A stretch of 64,000 nucleotides of DNA from Manis javanica. Taxonomy: Eukaryota; Chordata; Mammalia; Pholidota; Manidae. The notes below the pieces were generated by a model that worked only from the letters and a program-made list of their open reading frames with translations, did not search any database and was not told the origin of the DNA. Below are positions 55,140 to 64,000 of the stretch, piece by piece (within the stretch, counting starts at the first letter, position 1; every line of letters begins with the position of its first letter). The translations under genes and the position numbers were made by a program. The stretch is taken from the NCBI RefSeq assembly GCF_040802235.1, contig NC_133156.1:140165173-140229172 (forward strand), written 5' to 3'.

Positions 55140-55794
55140 CTGCAAACAGCCGCGCGGACGCCGGGGAGGAGAGCGCGGGAGACGCCGGCTACCGCGGGGT
55201 CCTGACCCGCCGCCCCGGCCCGGGTCCCGGAGGAGCGCCGTCGCGCGGCGTCATGGACAAGCCGGTACTGTGCGCGCACCGCCCGCGCGGCTGCCTCGCC
55301 CCGTCGTCCGCAGCGCATGCGCGGCGGAGGGGCCGCTCGGAGAGGGAATCCGCGGGGCGCGCGGCGGGCGGGCGTCCGCTGTGTTTGCGAGCTGGCGTCC
55401 GAGGTGCTGTCCGGGGCTTGCAGGGCTGCGGTGGCTGGGTTCTGAGCTGCGCAGGCTTTTCTCCGGTGTCAGTCATGCCCACCAGGGCCCCCGTGGACCC
55501 TGCAAGAGCAATACGTTCAGGGACTACCTCTTTCCATTACTTCAGCTTGAGGAAAAGCCTTGGTGTCACGACGTGGACCCAAGCAACCGCTGACCCACGG
55601 CGAGCATCAGATATCCAGGTGTGGCGAGGCTGCTTTGCGTCCAGTGCGTTGGCTATTCTCACCGGCTCTCGTTAGCGTCTGGGTTTGGACAAAAGCAAAG
55701 GTTTAGTGCCCTTGGAGAGAGGGAGAGGGCTGGTGTTCAGAGGAAGCCCCACTGCCTTCTGCCTTTTACTTCCCCTCCCCGCTGTGCACAGCAG
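55140..55794 (+). other. Candidate first exon of an unidentified gene
   Basis: The start is inferred from promoter motifs. The ATG at 55,253 has G at -3 and G at +4 (strong Kozak) and opens a 140-aa frame to 55,675, starting Met-Asp-Lys-Pro. A second frame (ATG at 55,270) runs to 55,593. Possible plus-strand donors are CAG|GTGTGG at about 55,618/55,619 and the better CAG|GTGAGA at 55,794/55,795. The first frame could therefore continue into a spliced exon from the upstream donor. From the downstream donor it could not, because the frame closes first and the exon would be mostly 5' UTR. The peptide is Arg/Ala/Gly-rich, as expected from translating a CpG island, and matches no family I know. 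It may be a non-coding first exon or lncRNA. Direction is inferred, not shown. Confidence 0.4.
55313..55322. promoter_or_regulatory. NRF1 binding site
   Basis: GCGCATGCGC is the full palindromic core of the NRF1 motif, in the CpG island. NRF1 sites are common near the start of TATA-less CpG promoters. Confidence 0.65.
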
Positions 55795-56444
55795 GTGAGA
55801 AATGGCGAGAGGCCTGCTCTGTGCATTTAAATCAGCGTTCCCTTCATTTGGCTTGTTTCTCTCTCTTTCTCTTCAACGAATATTGTGGGGTGAAAAAAAA
55901 AATTCCAAGTACTTAAAATTTGCATTTACCATCAAGTGAGACTCTATGTATTTTTCATTTGTACCATCTATAGCTATATAACTACAGGCATCTGTTTTAC
56001 TAGTCAGTAAAATAGGTACCCTGTCATGATGTAATAAACATAAATTTATATTTATTTACTTAAGAGTAATGTATATAGTTTATATGATTAATATTTCAAT
56101 GTTTTCTCCCTCTCTGTTGGAAATACCTTACTCAAAATGAGCTAATTCTTGGGAGCATCTTCTCGTGGTAGACTCATTAATGTTATTTTCATGTAATTTA
56201 TATGTCATAAATATTTGGAATTTCTAATATATCTATTTTGTGTGTCATTAGGACAAATCTCATTTTTCCTTTTTAGCCTTTTTATTGAGTACCCCATTTT
56301 CTGTCAAAGAAATTAGAGTCCTTGAAATGACAGATGGCATTGCTACATCTAATACCAATAAACTAATGACTTTTCTATGTCTTAATTTAAAATTAATGTC
56401 ATATAATCTTACATGTTTATCAAATTTACCCTATAAGGATATAA

Positions 56445-56480
56445 AACATGGTATAAGGATATAAAACCTTATACCATGTT
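56445..56480. repeat. Perfect 14-bp inverted repeat with 8-nt loop
   Basis: AACATGGTATAAGG and CCTTATACCATGTT are exact reverse complements separated by ATATAAAA. The left arm is also part of a roughly 20-bp imperfect direct repeat (TATAAGGATATAAAAC occurs twice, from 56,432 and 56,452). Confidence 0.95.
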
Positions 56481-56778
56481 CTTATGTTTTATTAATTATG
56501 CTTGCTTTAAGATTTAAAAAAGGTCTCTAAAGCAATATTATTCCAATTTTATAAAAATAAAAAAGTATGTAAATATGTATAGAAAACAAGAAAAGGACGT
56601 ATACTAAAACATTGATACCAGTTATCTCTGGCTGGTGTCATTAAGGAGGATAGATGTATGATAAAATATATTTATATATTTAAATATAAATTAATATATA
56701 TTAAACATCTGAAATTATACATTTTAAAACATTATATTAATTATGCATTATAAATAAATAGGCAAATACATAATACGT

Positions 56779-56800
56779 ATATATATATATATATATATAT
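56779..56800. repeat. (TA)n microsatellite
   Basis: Eleven TA units in a row in a wider AT-rich zone. Confidence 0.95.
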
Positions 56801-57896
56801 GCATTTTGTAGTTAAAAAAAAATTTCAAAGACTAATGACCCCGAAATGTTCAGACAGCCTTCCTCTCCTCAGACAAACTTAGCATCGTTTGGTAAATATT
56901 TTCTCTTTTCTGTGCACACAGGTCATTTCCCTGTAAACACTATTTTGCCGCTTGTGTTCTGTCTTTCAGTTAAGTGAGCAGCCCTACTTTACATAAATTA
57001 GAAATAGAAAGTAGTGGAGGCCCATGCCCAGATCAACATGAAGAGCAGCAAGAATGAAATAAATGCGTGGTTCAGTGCTGCTTCCTACACAGAATCATTT
57101 TCCTAACCCTCATCAGGGTTGCACTCTTTAGGAAAAAATTGAAACAAGTAGACACCAAAGCAAAGTATGTAGCGTGCAAATGGTTACATCTGTGAAATGT
57201 GACCTCTGCGGAACCTTAAAATCCTCTGAGGAGGCAGGGGTCCCCTGCTTTTCTCCCAAGTTCAGGTAATGGCAAATCTGAGACCAGTATCAGCCTTAGA
57301 AAAAGGCTGCTATGAGCATGATGTTTCGAGGAACTGGTTCCTGTTACAGAAGAAATGTTAGGAGGAAGTTTACCTGTTACATTTCTCCTTTAGTCATGCT
57401 AAGCTCTTTTCTGGCACTGAGCTCTGTGGCTGTTTATACCTCTCTCCTGTTGGCATTTGGCTTTAACTTTCTAGCCCTACTTTTAACAGAGGGGGAAGAA
57501 AAAGCTGGAACAACTGTTCACTCATTACTTTGCTTATGAATAAAAACCAATAGCTTCACTTCAAGAGTGAATTGCATACCAGAGTATTGTGGTGTCTCTG
57601 GCTGCTGAGGTACCATCCTGACAGGAAGCCAGAATCCAGCCGTGTGTGTGTGGCTGAGTCTGCGTCTCCTCCAGGGGACAGGCCCAGCCCCCTGCCACCT
57701 CCCCTGTGTGGCTTGGTGGTCATGAAATCTGCTGAACAAAAAATGCTTTCTCTTTGCATTTACTCCTCTCTAGAGAAAATATTTGGAGAGTGGGGCAGGG
57801 GTAGGAAAGGTGGTATTATAAGATACTTAGCCGTCCCTTCAGCACAATAAGCACTTAGCTAAGTACCTACCGTTTAAAATGCCGGGCAATATAACC

Positions 57897-57995
57897 GTTG
57901 TTCTTTTCTTCATTTTCCTTCCCTTCCTTTCTTTACCTCTTCTTCCTTCTCTCCTCTCTTCTTCCTTGCCTCCCTCCTTGTTTCTTCCCTTCTAC
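57897..57995. repeat. Polypyrimidine tract (TTCC/CTTC-rich)
   Basis: Nearly pure C/T on the plus strand for about 95 bp, an irregular simple repeat. Confidence 0.9.
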
Positions 57996-59051
57996 AATAT
58001 GTTTATTGAATGCTGTCTGGAAGACCCTTTTCTCAAATTCCCCTTTACAATTCTGAAGCACTCCTAACACTATTTTTTTTGGACAATTAATGACATTTTT
58101 GTGGGGTCCAAGTGAGGTGAACGAATTGTGGCCATTGCTTACCGCTTTTGAGTTACCGCAAATCAGTGGGCTTGTCTTACAGATGATCGATCATACATGC
58201 TGAGAAAGGAGAGGGAACTCACAATGCTTGTCATGTTCCTGCAAGGAGGCTATCCAAAGGTTATATGCTATTTCAGTGAGTCCATTTAGAGAAAGCCTGC
58301 TGTTGTACCTACCCCAGGTGGGGTCATGGAATTATGATAAGATTCCCATGGGCCAACACGTCTGCCCCTGGGAAGTAATGTGAAGACTCAGGATGTCTTT
58401 CTTTTTGGAAGCAGCCTCCAGGTTGGGCCAACAGGGCTTGGTTTTGGGATGTGAGCAAAGCCTTCTGTGTCTGATCCCTGGGAGTGGATGTGGAGCTCCT
58501 TAGAATTCTTGGTCATTGGGGAAAATAAAAAAAATATTATTCTTGGAGAGCTGAATGCCATGTGGACCACTTCTGAACATTGCTCAACCTGGGGTAAAGA
58601 GTAAAAGTCTGTGATGCACTGCTGTCCTGAAATGTCCATGGTATTGTTCCTTACAAAGATACAGAGCAAGGCCAGCTCAGAGGAAGCAGTCGTCACTGAT
58701 TCTGGCACTGTTCCCCCAAAGAGGTAGGCGTGTCAGAACTGTGCTGGGGATTGGTGGAGGGCATTAGGGAGCAGACAGGTAAGAGTCCTTGCTCATGTGT
58801 GGAGCTGACAGCCTGTGGGGAAGACAGCCAAGGAGAGGGCAGAGAAGGGGATGAGGAGGAGGCCAGTGTGGGAGGTGGAAGGAGGCAGGAGGCAGTACTG
58901 GCTGGGGACAAGTGAGGGCCCTGAGGGTCATTGCTGAGAGAGAAGAAAAGGACCAAGCCCTCCTGAACACCCATGGGCTTCGTTAGTATAAAGATGTCAA
59001 TGTAATGGACAGGGCCAGTTTTGATAAGTATCACAGTTGACCTACTTACCG
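57996..59051. other. No recognisable gene or element
   Basis: ORFs of 61-113 aa overlap at 58,388-59,034 on both strands. None has a domain. The purine-rich stretch at 58,790-58,910 lowers stop density and explains them. Confidence 0.35.
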
Positions 59052-59422
59052 TGTGTTAGGGGCTGAACTGTGTCCTCGCCAGATTCCTATGCTGATGTCT
59101 TAACCCCTGCGTTTGGAGAAAGTGTCTTTACAAAGGTAATTCAAGTTAAATGAAGTGAAATGTGTGGGCTCAAATCCAATGTGACTGGCGTCCTTATAAG
59201 AAGAGATTAGGACACATACACACAGAGATGGACGGGTGGCCCTGTGAGGACGCAGCAAGGAGGCAGCCGCCTGCAAGCTAGAGAGAGAAGCCTCAGAAGA
59301 AACCAAACCTTCCGACACCTTGATCCTTGACTTCTAGGCTCCATAACTGAGAAAATCAATTCCTGCTAAGCCCCTTAGCATGTGGTGTTTTGTTGTGGCA
59401 GCCAGAGTGAGCTAAGACACTA
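59052..59422 (+). repeat. MaLR-type LTR, plus strand
   Basis: TGTTAGGGGCTGAACTGTGTCCTC, GAGAAAGTGTCTTTACAAAGGTAATTCAAGTTAAATGAAG, CCAATGTGACTGGCGTCCTTATAAGAAGAG, ACACAGAGATGGACG, AGCCTCAGAAGAAACCAAACC, GACACCTTGATCCTTGACTTCTAGGCTCC and TTTGTTGTGGCAGCCAGAGTGAGCTAAGACAC give the complete LTR order. Confidence 0.8.
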
Positions 59423-59424
59423 GA

Positions 59425-59535
59425 TGGCGTGCAGTTATCTCAGCTAATCCCTCTCATACCTAGTGAGGTAGGTGCTGTCATGATCTCCATTTACACAAAA
59501 ACTGAGGCAAAACAGTTGATCATCTCATTGGGAAG
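59425..59535 (-). repeat. MIR SINE fragment, minus strand
   Basis: CAGCTAATCCCTCTCATACCTAGTGAGGTAGGTGCTGTCATGATCTCCATTTACACAAAAACTGAGGC fits the reverse MIR middle part. It abuts the LTR and may have been cut by it. Confidence 0.6.
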
Positions 59536-62013
59536 ATAAGCATGGAAAACACTGCTGAAAATCCTAACAAGGGATTAAAATGGAAATGGACGCAGTGCAA
59601 AATGCATGTGATTATCATGGCATGGACAGAGTACAGAGGGGTCAGTGTGGGACAAAGCCTCAAAGTGGCCGTCATCAGCCCCTCGGAGTCCCGTCTGATG
59701 ACAAGCTTGGGAGCTTCTGGAATGTGGTCAGTCTGCCTGCACAGATCCGGGTGCCCTGCCACTTGCGTCTGATGGCGGCTATGGGATGGGCTGTGGCAGT
59801 GAGTCTGCACAGCTGTTCCAAGAGAACGTAAGGGAGTGGACGGCTAGCCACACAGGTAGAAGAAATGTTACAGGCAAACGTGCTCATGGTACCAGACAAG
59901 CAGATGGAATTAGCCGAGTGGCAGTCTTGGAGCAAAGAGGCAGAGCCGGGTGAAGAGCTGTCACGTTGTCACTCCTTTCCAACCAGGTCAGGACTCCTTG
60001 TCCACCTACGCTTGTAAGTGGAGGACTCAGACCTGTGGGGGCTTCTCTATAGTGATAATGTTGAGGACTAGGATAAGCTTATTTTCTGTGTCATATCGGG
60101 CTTTGATTATTTGTAGTAGTTGTGTCTGGGGTTAGGTATCTCTTCATACCTGTGGTGTGCAATGAGTCATTTTACAATAATATTCTACTCTTTGCTGAAG
60201 TTTCCTATAGTCATGATTTTAAAGGTCTGTATTTCTCTAATGTATCCTCCTTTTTTGGCTATCACAGAATTGATGATGGTACTTTTTCAGGAAGGTCAAT
60301 GTAAATAATTAGTGATCTCAGTGGTCGAGTTCCTTTTGGGGAGGAGGTGGTCTTTGGGAAAAACGAGCTCCATTATGCCACTCGAGCCAGGAGGTGAGGC
60401 CTGCCGGGAAAGCCCGAATGACCCAGGAGGACTGCTGACAGCAGGTTTGCTGTCCCACAGGTAGGTGAGGTGTGGAGGGGACAGGGAGGCCTGGGGAAGA
60501 AGGCTGCGGATGCCTGGAGCTGGTGCCTGGGCATGTCTAGTGCAAGAATCATGGAGAGGTCTCCCAGGCAGGGATGAGCAGAGAGCCTGAGAGTGAGAAT
60601 GTCCATAGTTCACAGATGTCATGGTCCATCTCCCTGCTAACTTCTGAGGAGGTCTGTTTGAGCCACCTCCTTCCCTGGCATTTAAGCAACAGGCTGTGTT
60701 GTTCACTTGTAACCCCTACATCCCACCCTAGAGGAGGAAGGTTAGAGCTGGGAGTGATCCTGAACCCTTCAGTTCCCCGGGGTCTGCTGGCCTCTTGGGG
60801 AGGGCACAGAATGGGTGCTCAGGCCAGGTTCATGTAGTTCTCCAGAGGTCAGCACATCACAGCTGGCTTCTGGGGATCTCATGGCATGTATGGCTTGTGA
60901 CTATAAATTAGTGAAGCTGATCTCAGAACCATGCATGAAGAAAATGTTTTTACAGCCATGCTCATGCTTTTAAAACTCCTTTTGAGTGTGGACTATAGGA
61001 TTCATTTTATTTATGTCCTTATGTTGTTAGGAGTAACACCTATGCTATCTCTAGCCCAATGGGAGTATACTAGGCATTTAAAAATGTTTATTAACTGAAT
61101 AGTCTTTTTGTAAAACCAAATCCTATGTAATCTATACTTCGTTGCCTTTACAGAGTGGGTGGAATGTTTGGTTTCCTTTCTGCTGAGAGTTAATCTCAGG
61201 GCCCATGGGTATTTAGTGCCCACTTCCCAGGCTTATGTAGACCTAGAAACTGAAAAATGAGAAATCTCTCTAGTCACTTAATTTACCTTTAAAATACATT
61301 CCACCTTCTTAAAGAGAATCTTTAGAGGGGGTAATAAAAACAGTGTATTTAATTTCTTTCTGAACATGTTGTAGCGTCTGTATTGTGATTGCATTTGTTC
61401 ATTAACTTCTTCATGGCTTTGGGACCTAATTTTATCTTTGTTAGACTTCCAGATTCTCCATTTTAAAGCTCAGCATGTGTAGACAGGCACACTAAGGAAA
61501 GAAGTAGGTGCTCATTGGCTATTCATTGAGGATGTTAATCACACCCTGTGTTTATGACTTCCTGTTGCCCTTTATTGGCATATATATGCTTTAAGGGTGT
61601 AAATGAATAACAGAAATAGATTTCCACTTCTCAAAAAAGAGCTTTAGTGTTTCTGGGATAATTAAGGCATCTGAACAAGAAATTGGGTCACTGCCAGCGG
61701 CTTCTGTGGTGATAGGTGGTTTAGGAGGGGGGCACCTGATTAAGATTTGCCTTGGGAGTTTTAATTATGTCTTGGAACTGTGTGTGAAAATATATGCCTC
61801 ATGAGCTGATGTTTTAAATCTTATTAAAAAGATGTAAAAATGGCTAATAATGTAGTCTTACCTTCTCGATCTCTTTTAATATCAAGAAATAACATTAGAT
61901 GGACATGAATACCAATAACTTGGCAATTCTTCTTTAAGTGTGTTACATAAGTACAGCTTCGTTATAAGGCAATCCCTGGCATATGAATACGTATTCTTGC
62001 AGTGGAATTTCTT
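59536..62013. other. No recognisable gene or element
   Basis: ORFs of 60-136 aa on both strands. The longest (minus, 60,296-60,706, 136 aa) has no domain and lies in a GC-richer patch. 60,050-60,310 is LINE-like in style (T-rich, with short exclamatory runs), but I cannot match it. 61-62 kb is AT-rich and unique-looking. Confidence 0.35.
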
Positions 62014-63279
62014 AGAAACAGGCTTTTTTTTTAAAATTTATTTTTTATTTTTTATTTTTTTTGAGAGGGCATCTCTCATATTATTGATCAAATGGTTGTT
62101 AACAACAATAAAATTCAGTATATGGGGTCAATGCTCAATGTACAATCATTAATCCATCTCAAGCCTAATTCTCGTCAGTCTCCAATCTTCTGAAGCATAA
62201 CGAACAAGTTCTTACATGGTGAACGAATTCTTACATAGTGAATAAATTCTTACATGGTGAACAGTACAAGGGCATTCATCACAGAAACTTTCGGTTTTGA
62301 TCATGCATTATGACCTATAAACAATCAGGTCAAATATGAATATTCATTTGATTTTTGTACTTGATTTATATGTTGATCCCACATTTCTCCCTCTATTATT
62401 ATTATTATTATTATTTTTAATAAAATGCTGAAGTGGTAGGTAGATGCAAGATAAAGGTAGAAAACATAGTTTAGTGCTGTAAGAGGGCCAATGTAGATGA
62501 TCAGGTGTGTGCCTATGGACTAAGTATTAATCCAGGCTAGACAAGGGCAGCAAGACATCCACGGATGCAGAAGATTTCTCTCAAAGCAGGGGGGGTGAGG
62601 TTCTGAGCCTCACCTCTGTTGATCCCCAAATTCTCACCTGATGGCCCCCCTGCGACTGTGCCTGTCTTAGGTTGTTCCTCCCTTGAGGAATCTTACCCAT
62701 CTCTGGCTAACCAGTCATCTTCCCGGGCCATACAGGGAAATGTAAAGTTGGTAAGTGAGAGAGAAGCCATATTGTTTGCAAAGGTTAGCTTTTTACTTCT
62801 TTGCAGATTTATGCCCTGTGGCTTCTATGCCCAGCACTTGTCTCGAGGTATCTTTACCACCTGGAGGAATTATGATACTCGGTAAATTCGATATGAGGCA
62901 CGAATTCTATTTAAGGGTTGTAATTAGGAAGGAAGAAGAAAAGCTATAGATGTAGCATATGGAAGGAAACATGGGAGGATTGATTATTTCTTTGACATCT
63001 CTTCTTGTAGAGTACCTTAAGTATGTATAGGTTTTAAACTACTAACTAATTTGCACACACATATTAACATAATAGGAATACGGTGACATAAACAAAGCAA
63101 ATCTATAATTACCATCCATGTCCAGTGAAGCCAAGAAAACCATTTAGGCACCCTAGGCATTTGTGAAAATTTATCTATGATATGATGGATATTGTCCAAC
63201 TGTACTTGAACAATCAGACAAATTAAAGCAGCCCATTTCTGGGATCTGTTCACATCCCATAAGAAACAGGCTTTTTTTT
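62014..63279 (-). mobile_element. ERV-derived, L1-mobilised retroposon, minus strand
   Basis: The 18-bp direct repeat AGAAACAGGCTTTTTTTT lies at 62,014-62,031 and 63,262-63,279. Between them is a 1.23-kb insert whose plus-strand left end is a T-rich reversed poly-A tail (to about 62,062). Read on the minus strand it has about 870 bp of env-like 3' sequence, an (AAT)n run, a purine tract AGAGGGAGAAA at 62,394-62,384, a U3-like TGTGGGATCAAC start at 62,383, and about 320 bp of LTR-like sequence. It ends with a CAATAATATG signal-like stretch and the tail. The minus-strand ORF at 63,017-63,253 (78 aa) has a Trp-rich segment followed by a hydrophobic run (WMVIIDLLCLC), as in a retroviral transmembrane subunit. 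The element looks like a retrocopy of an endogenous retrovirus 3' transcript. I recall close relatives as abundant in pangolin genomes. No intact viral gene is present. Confidence 0.75.
62062..62383 (-). repeat. LTR U3-R-like part of the retroposon
   Basis: It starts with TG next to the purine tract and ends at an A-rich tail 16-20 bp after AATAAT (reverse of 62,080-62,085), a one-base variant of AATAAA. It holds an internal near-tandem set of CTTACATGGTGAA / CTTACATAGTGAA units at 62,210-62,265. There is no U5 or second LTR, as expected if the RNA was polyadenylated at the end of R. Confidence 0.6.
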
Positions 63280-64000
63280 AAGTCAAGTTTTTAGGCTGTT
63301 GAAACCGAAGTGAAATAAAACAGGGCCTGGCCTATCACTAGTAAATTAGGAAGTGCAAAGAAATTGGGTTAACATTTGTATGCATTTTTGTCAAAGGTGA
63401 AAGACCAAAGATTAGGTGCAAATGATCTTTTAAAATAGTGATACGCACATTCTCAAGATTTCTTAAATATGCCATGTGTGATTTTGTGGATAATTGGGAA
63501 TATGGCAGACTTTTTGGTTGGAGTCTGAGGGACACGGTAGGATTAGTATGCCCATGGGGAAGAGGAGGATAATCAGTCATTTTAGGCAGAACAAGGGGTA
63601 TTGAAGAATTCCAAGCAGTTCACAACTGCTCAGCAGCTCAACAATTCCTGTTTCTGCAGCTCAGCTAGCAAGCACCACCCCGCCAGTCTTTGTGGACACA
63701 TACCAGACAAACCCTTCATTCTGTAAAGGAGGAGAGAGCTCCTTTTAACAAGACTTCGCACTTGTGGTGACACGCACAATATTAATTTAAAACAATTTAG
63801 TTCTTGACTGTTTAAAAGATACCTGTTTGCTGGAAGGTAGGTAAGTGGGTGGGCAGAAAGGACTAAATTAACTTTTGTTGGATTCTTTGTGAGACACTGC
63901 TTTTTTTATAATACTGCTTTGCAGCCTTTTGGGTTTAGGTTCTCAGCTCCTAAGAAGCACTTGCTTTATTTATATTAAGATTACTTTTTTAAAAAGCCTG
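63280..64000. other. No recognisable gene or element
   Basis: AT-rich sequence. The 80-aa minus ORF (63,338-63,580) has no domain. Nothing is identified to the window end. Confidence 0.35.

Larger units (their letters stand above)
54950..55460. promoter_or_regulatory. CpG-island promoter
   Basis: This is the only dense CpG cluster in 64 kb. The sequence changes abruptly from AT-rich to strongly G+C-rich at about 54,960 and back at about 55,460, with CpGs throughout (for example GGGGGCGCTCGCGCGCGCGG at 55,059-55,078). No TATA box is seen. CpG islands mark most vertebrate housekeeping and many ciliary or testis promoters, so one or more transcription starts are expected here, possibly in both directions. 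The X-box at 55,118, the NRF1 match at 55,313 and an ATG with a good Kozak context at 55,253 favour a plus-strand start between about 55,130 and 55,250. I do not recognise the gene. Confidence 0.85.
55795..57896. other. AT-rich region, putative intron 1
   Basis: No coding exon is recognised. It contains a perfect 14-bp inverted repeat (56,445-56,480), a (TA)n run (56,779-56,800), a very AT-rich zone at 56,650-56,800, and a possible LINE 3'-end phrase near 56,600 (ATTGATACCAGTTATCTCTGG). ORFs of 67-92 aa at 57,312-57,850 lack domains. Confidence 0.4.

Noticed and set aside
54956-55318. 120-aa minus ORF and other minus-strand ORFs in the CpG island
   Set aside because: They are products of stop-poor GC-rich sequence. 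I see no good minus-strand donor in reach, though antisense transcription cannot be excluded.
56445-56480. Hairpin as a microRNA precursor
   Set aside because: The stem is 14 bp with no further pairing on either side, below the length of a pre-miRNA.

Overview
This window looks like nuclear DNA from a placental mammal. It has AT-rich, CpG-poor background, many decayed mammalian interspersed repeats (MIR, L2, L1M, MaLR/MLT1 LTRs, hAT-Charlie DNA transposons), microsatellites and one CpG island. It has no prokaryotic gene organisation. No Alu, carnivore tRNA-SINE or ruminant SINE is visible. Three short L1 3' ends (about 8.75, 9.54 and 53.15 kb) and a 1.2-kb retroposon at 62-63 kb are of types I associate, from memory only, with pangolin (Manis) genomes. 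I rate pangolin as likely but unproven.

From 1 to 54.9 kb I find no convincing protein-coding exon. The ORFs present are short, lack recognisable domains, or lie inside old transposons. The stretch is repeat-rich intergenic or intronic sequence. It includes a decayed hAT transposase (about 4.2-5.5 kb), an L1M relic (16.5-18.05 kb), a long L2 reverse-transcriptase relic split by an L1M (24.1-25.8 kb), a triple nest of L2, hAT and MaLR LTR (36.6-38.1 kb), two adjacent ERV LTR-like blocks (43.4-44.8 kb) and a small LTR inside a MaLR LTR (51.0-51.7 kb).

At 54.95-55.46 kb there is a strong CpG-island promoter. It carries a full RFX X-box match and a palindromic NRF1 match, followed by an ATG in good Kozak context and by plus-strand splice-donor-like sites. 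This is the one good candidate for a gene start. An X-box suggests a ciliary or RFX-driven gene, but I do not recognise the product. If the gene runs on the plus strand, 55.8-64 kb would be its first intron.

The most interesting element lies at 62,014-63,279. It is a minus-strand retroposon with an A-rich tail and 18-bp target-site duplications. Its body looks like a retroviral env 3' end, a polypurine tract and LTR U3-R sequence. This is the architecture of an endogenous-retrovirus 3' transcript copied by L1 machinery, analogous to the SINE-R part of primate SVA. Repeat family names come from recalled consensus patterns, not from a database search; boundaries are approximate unless target-site duplications are cited.
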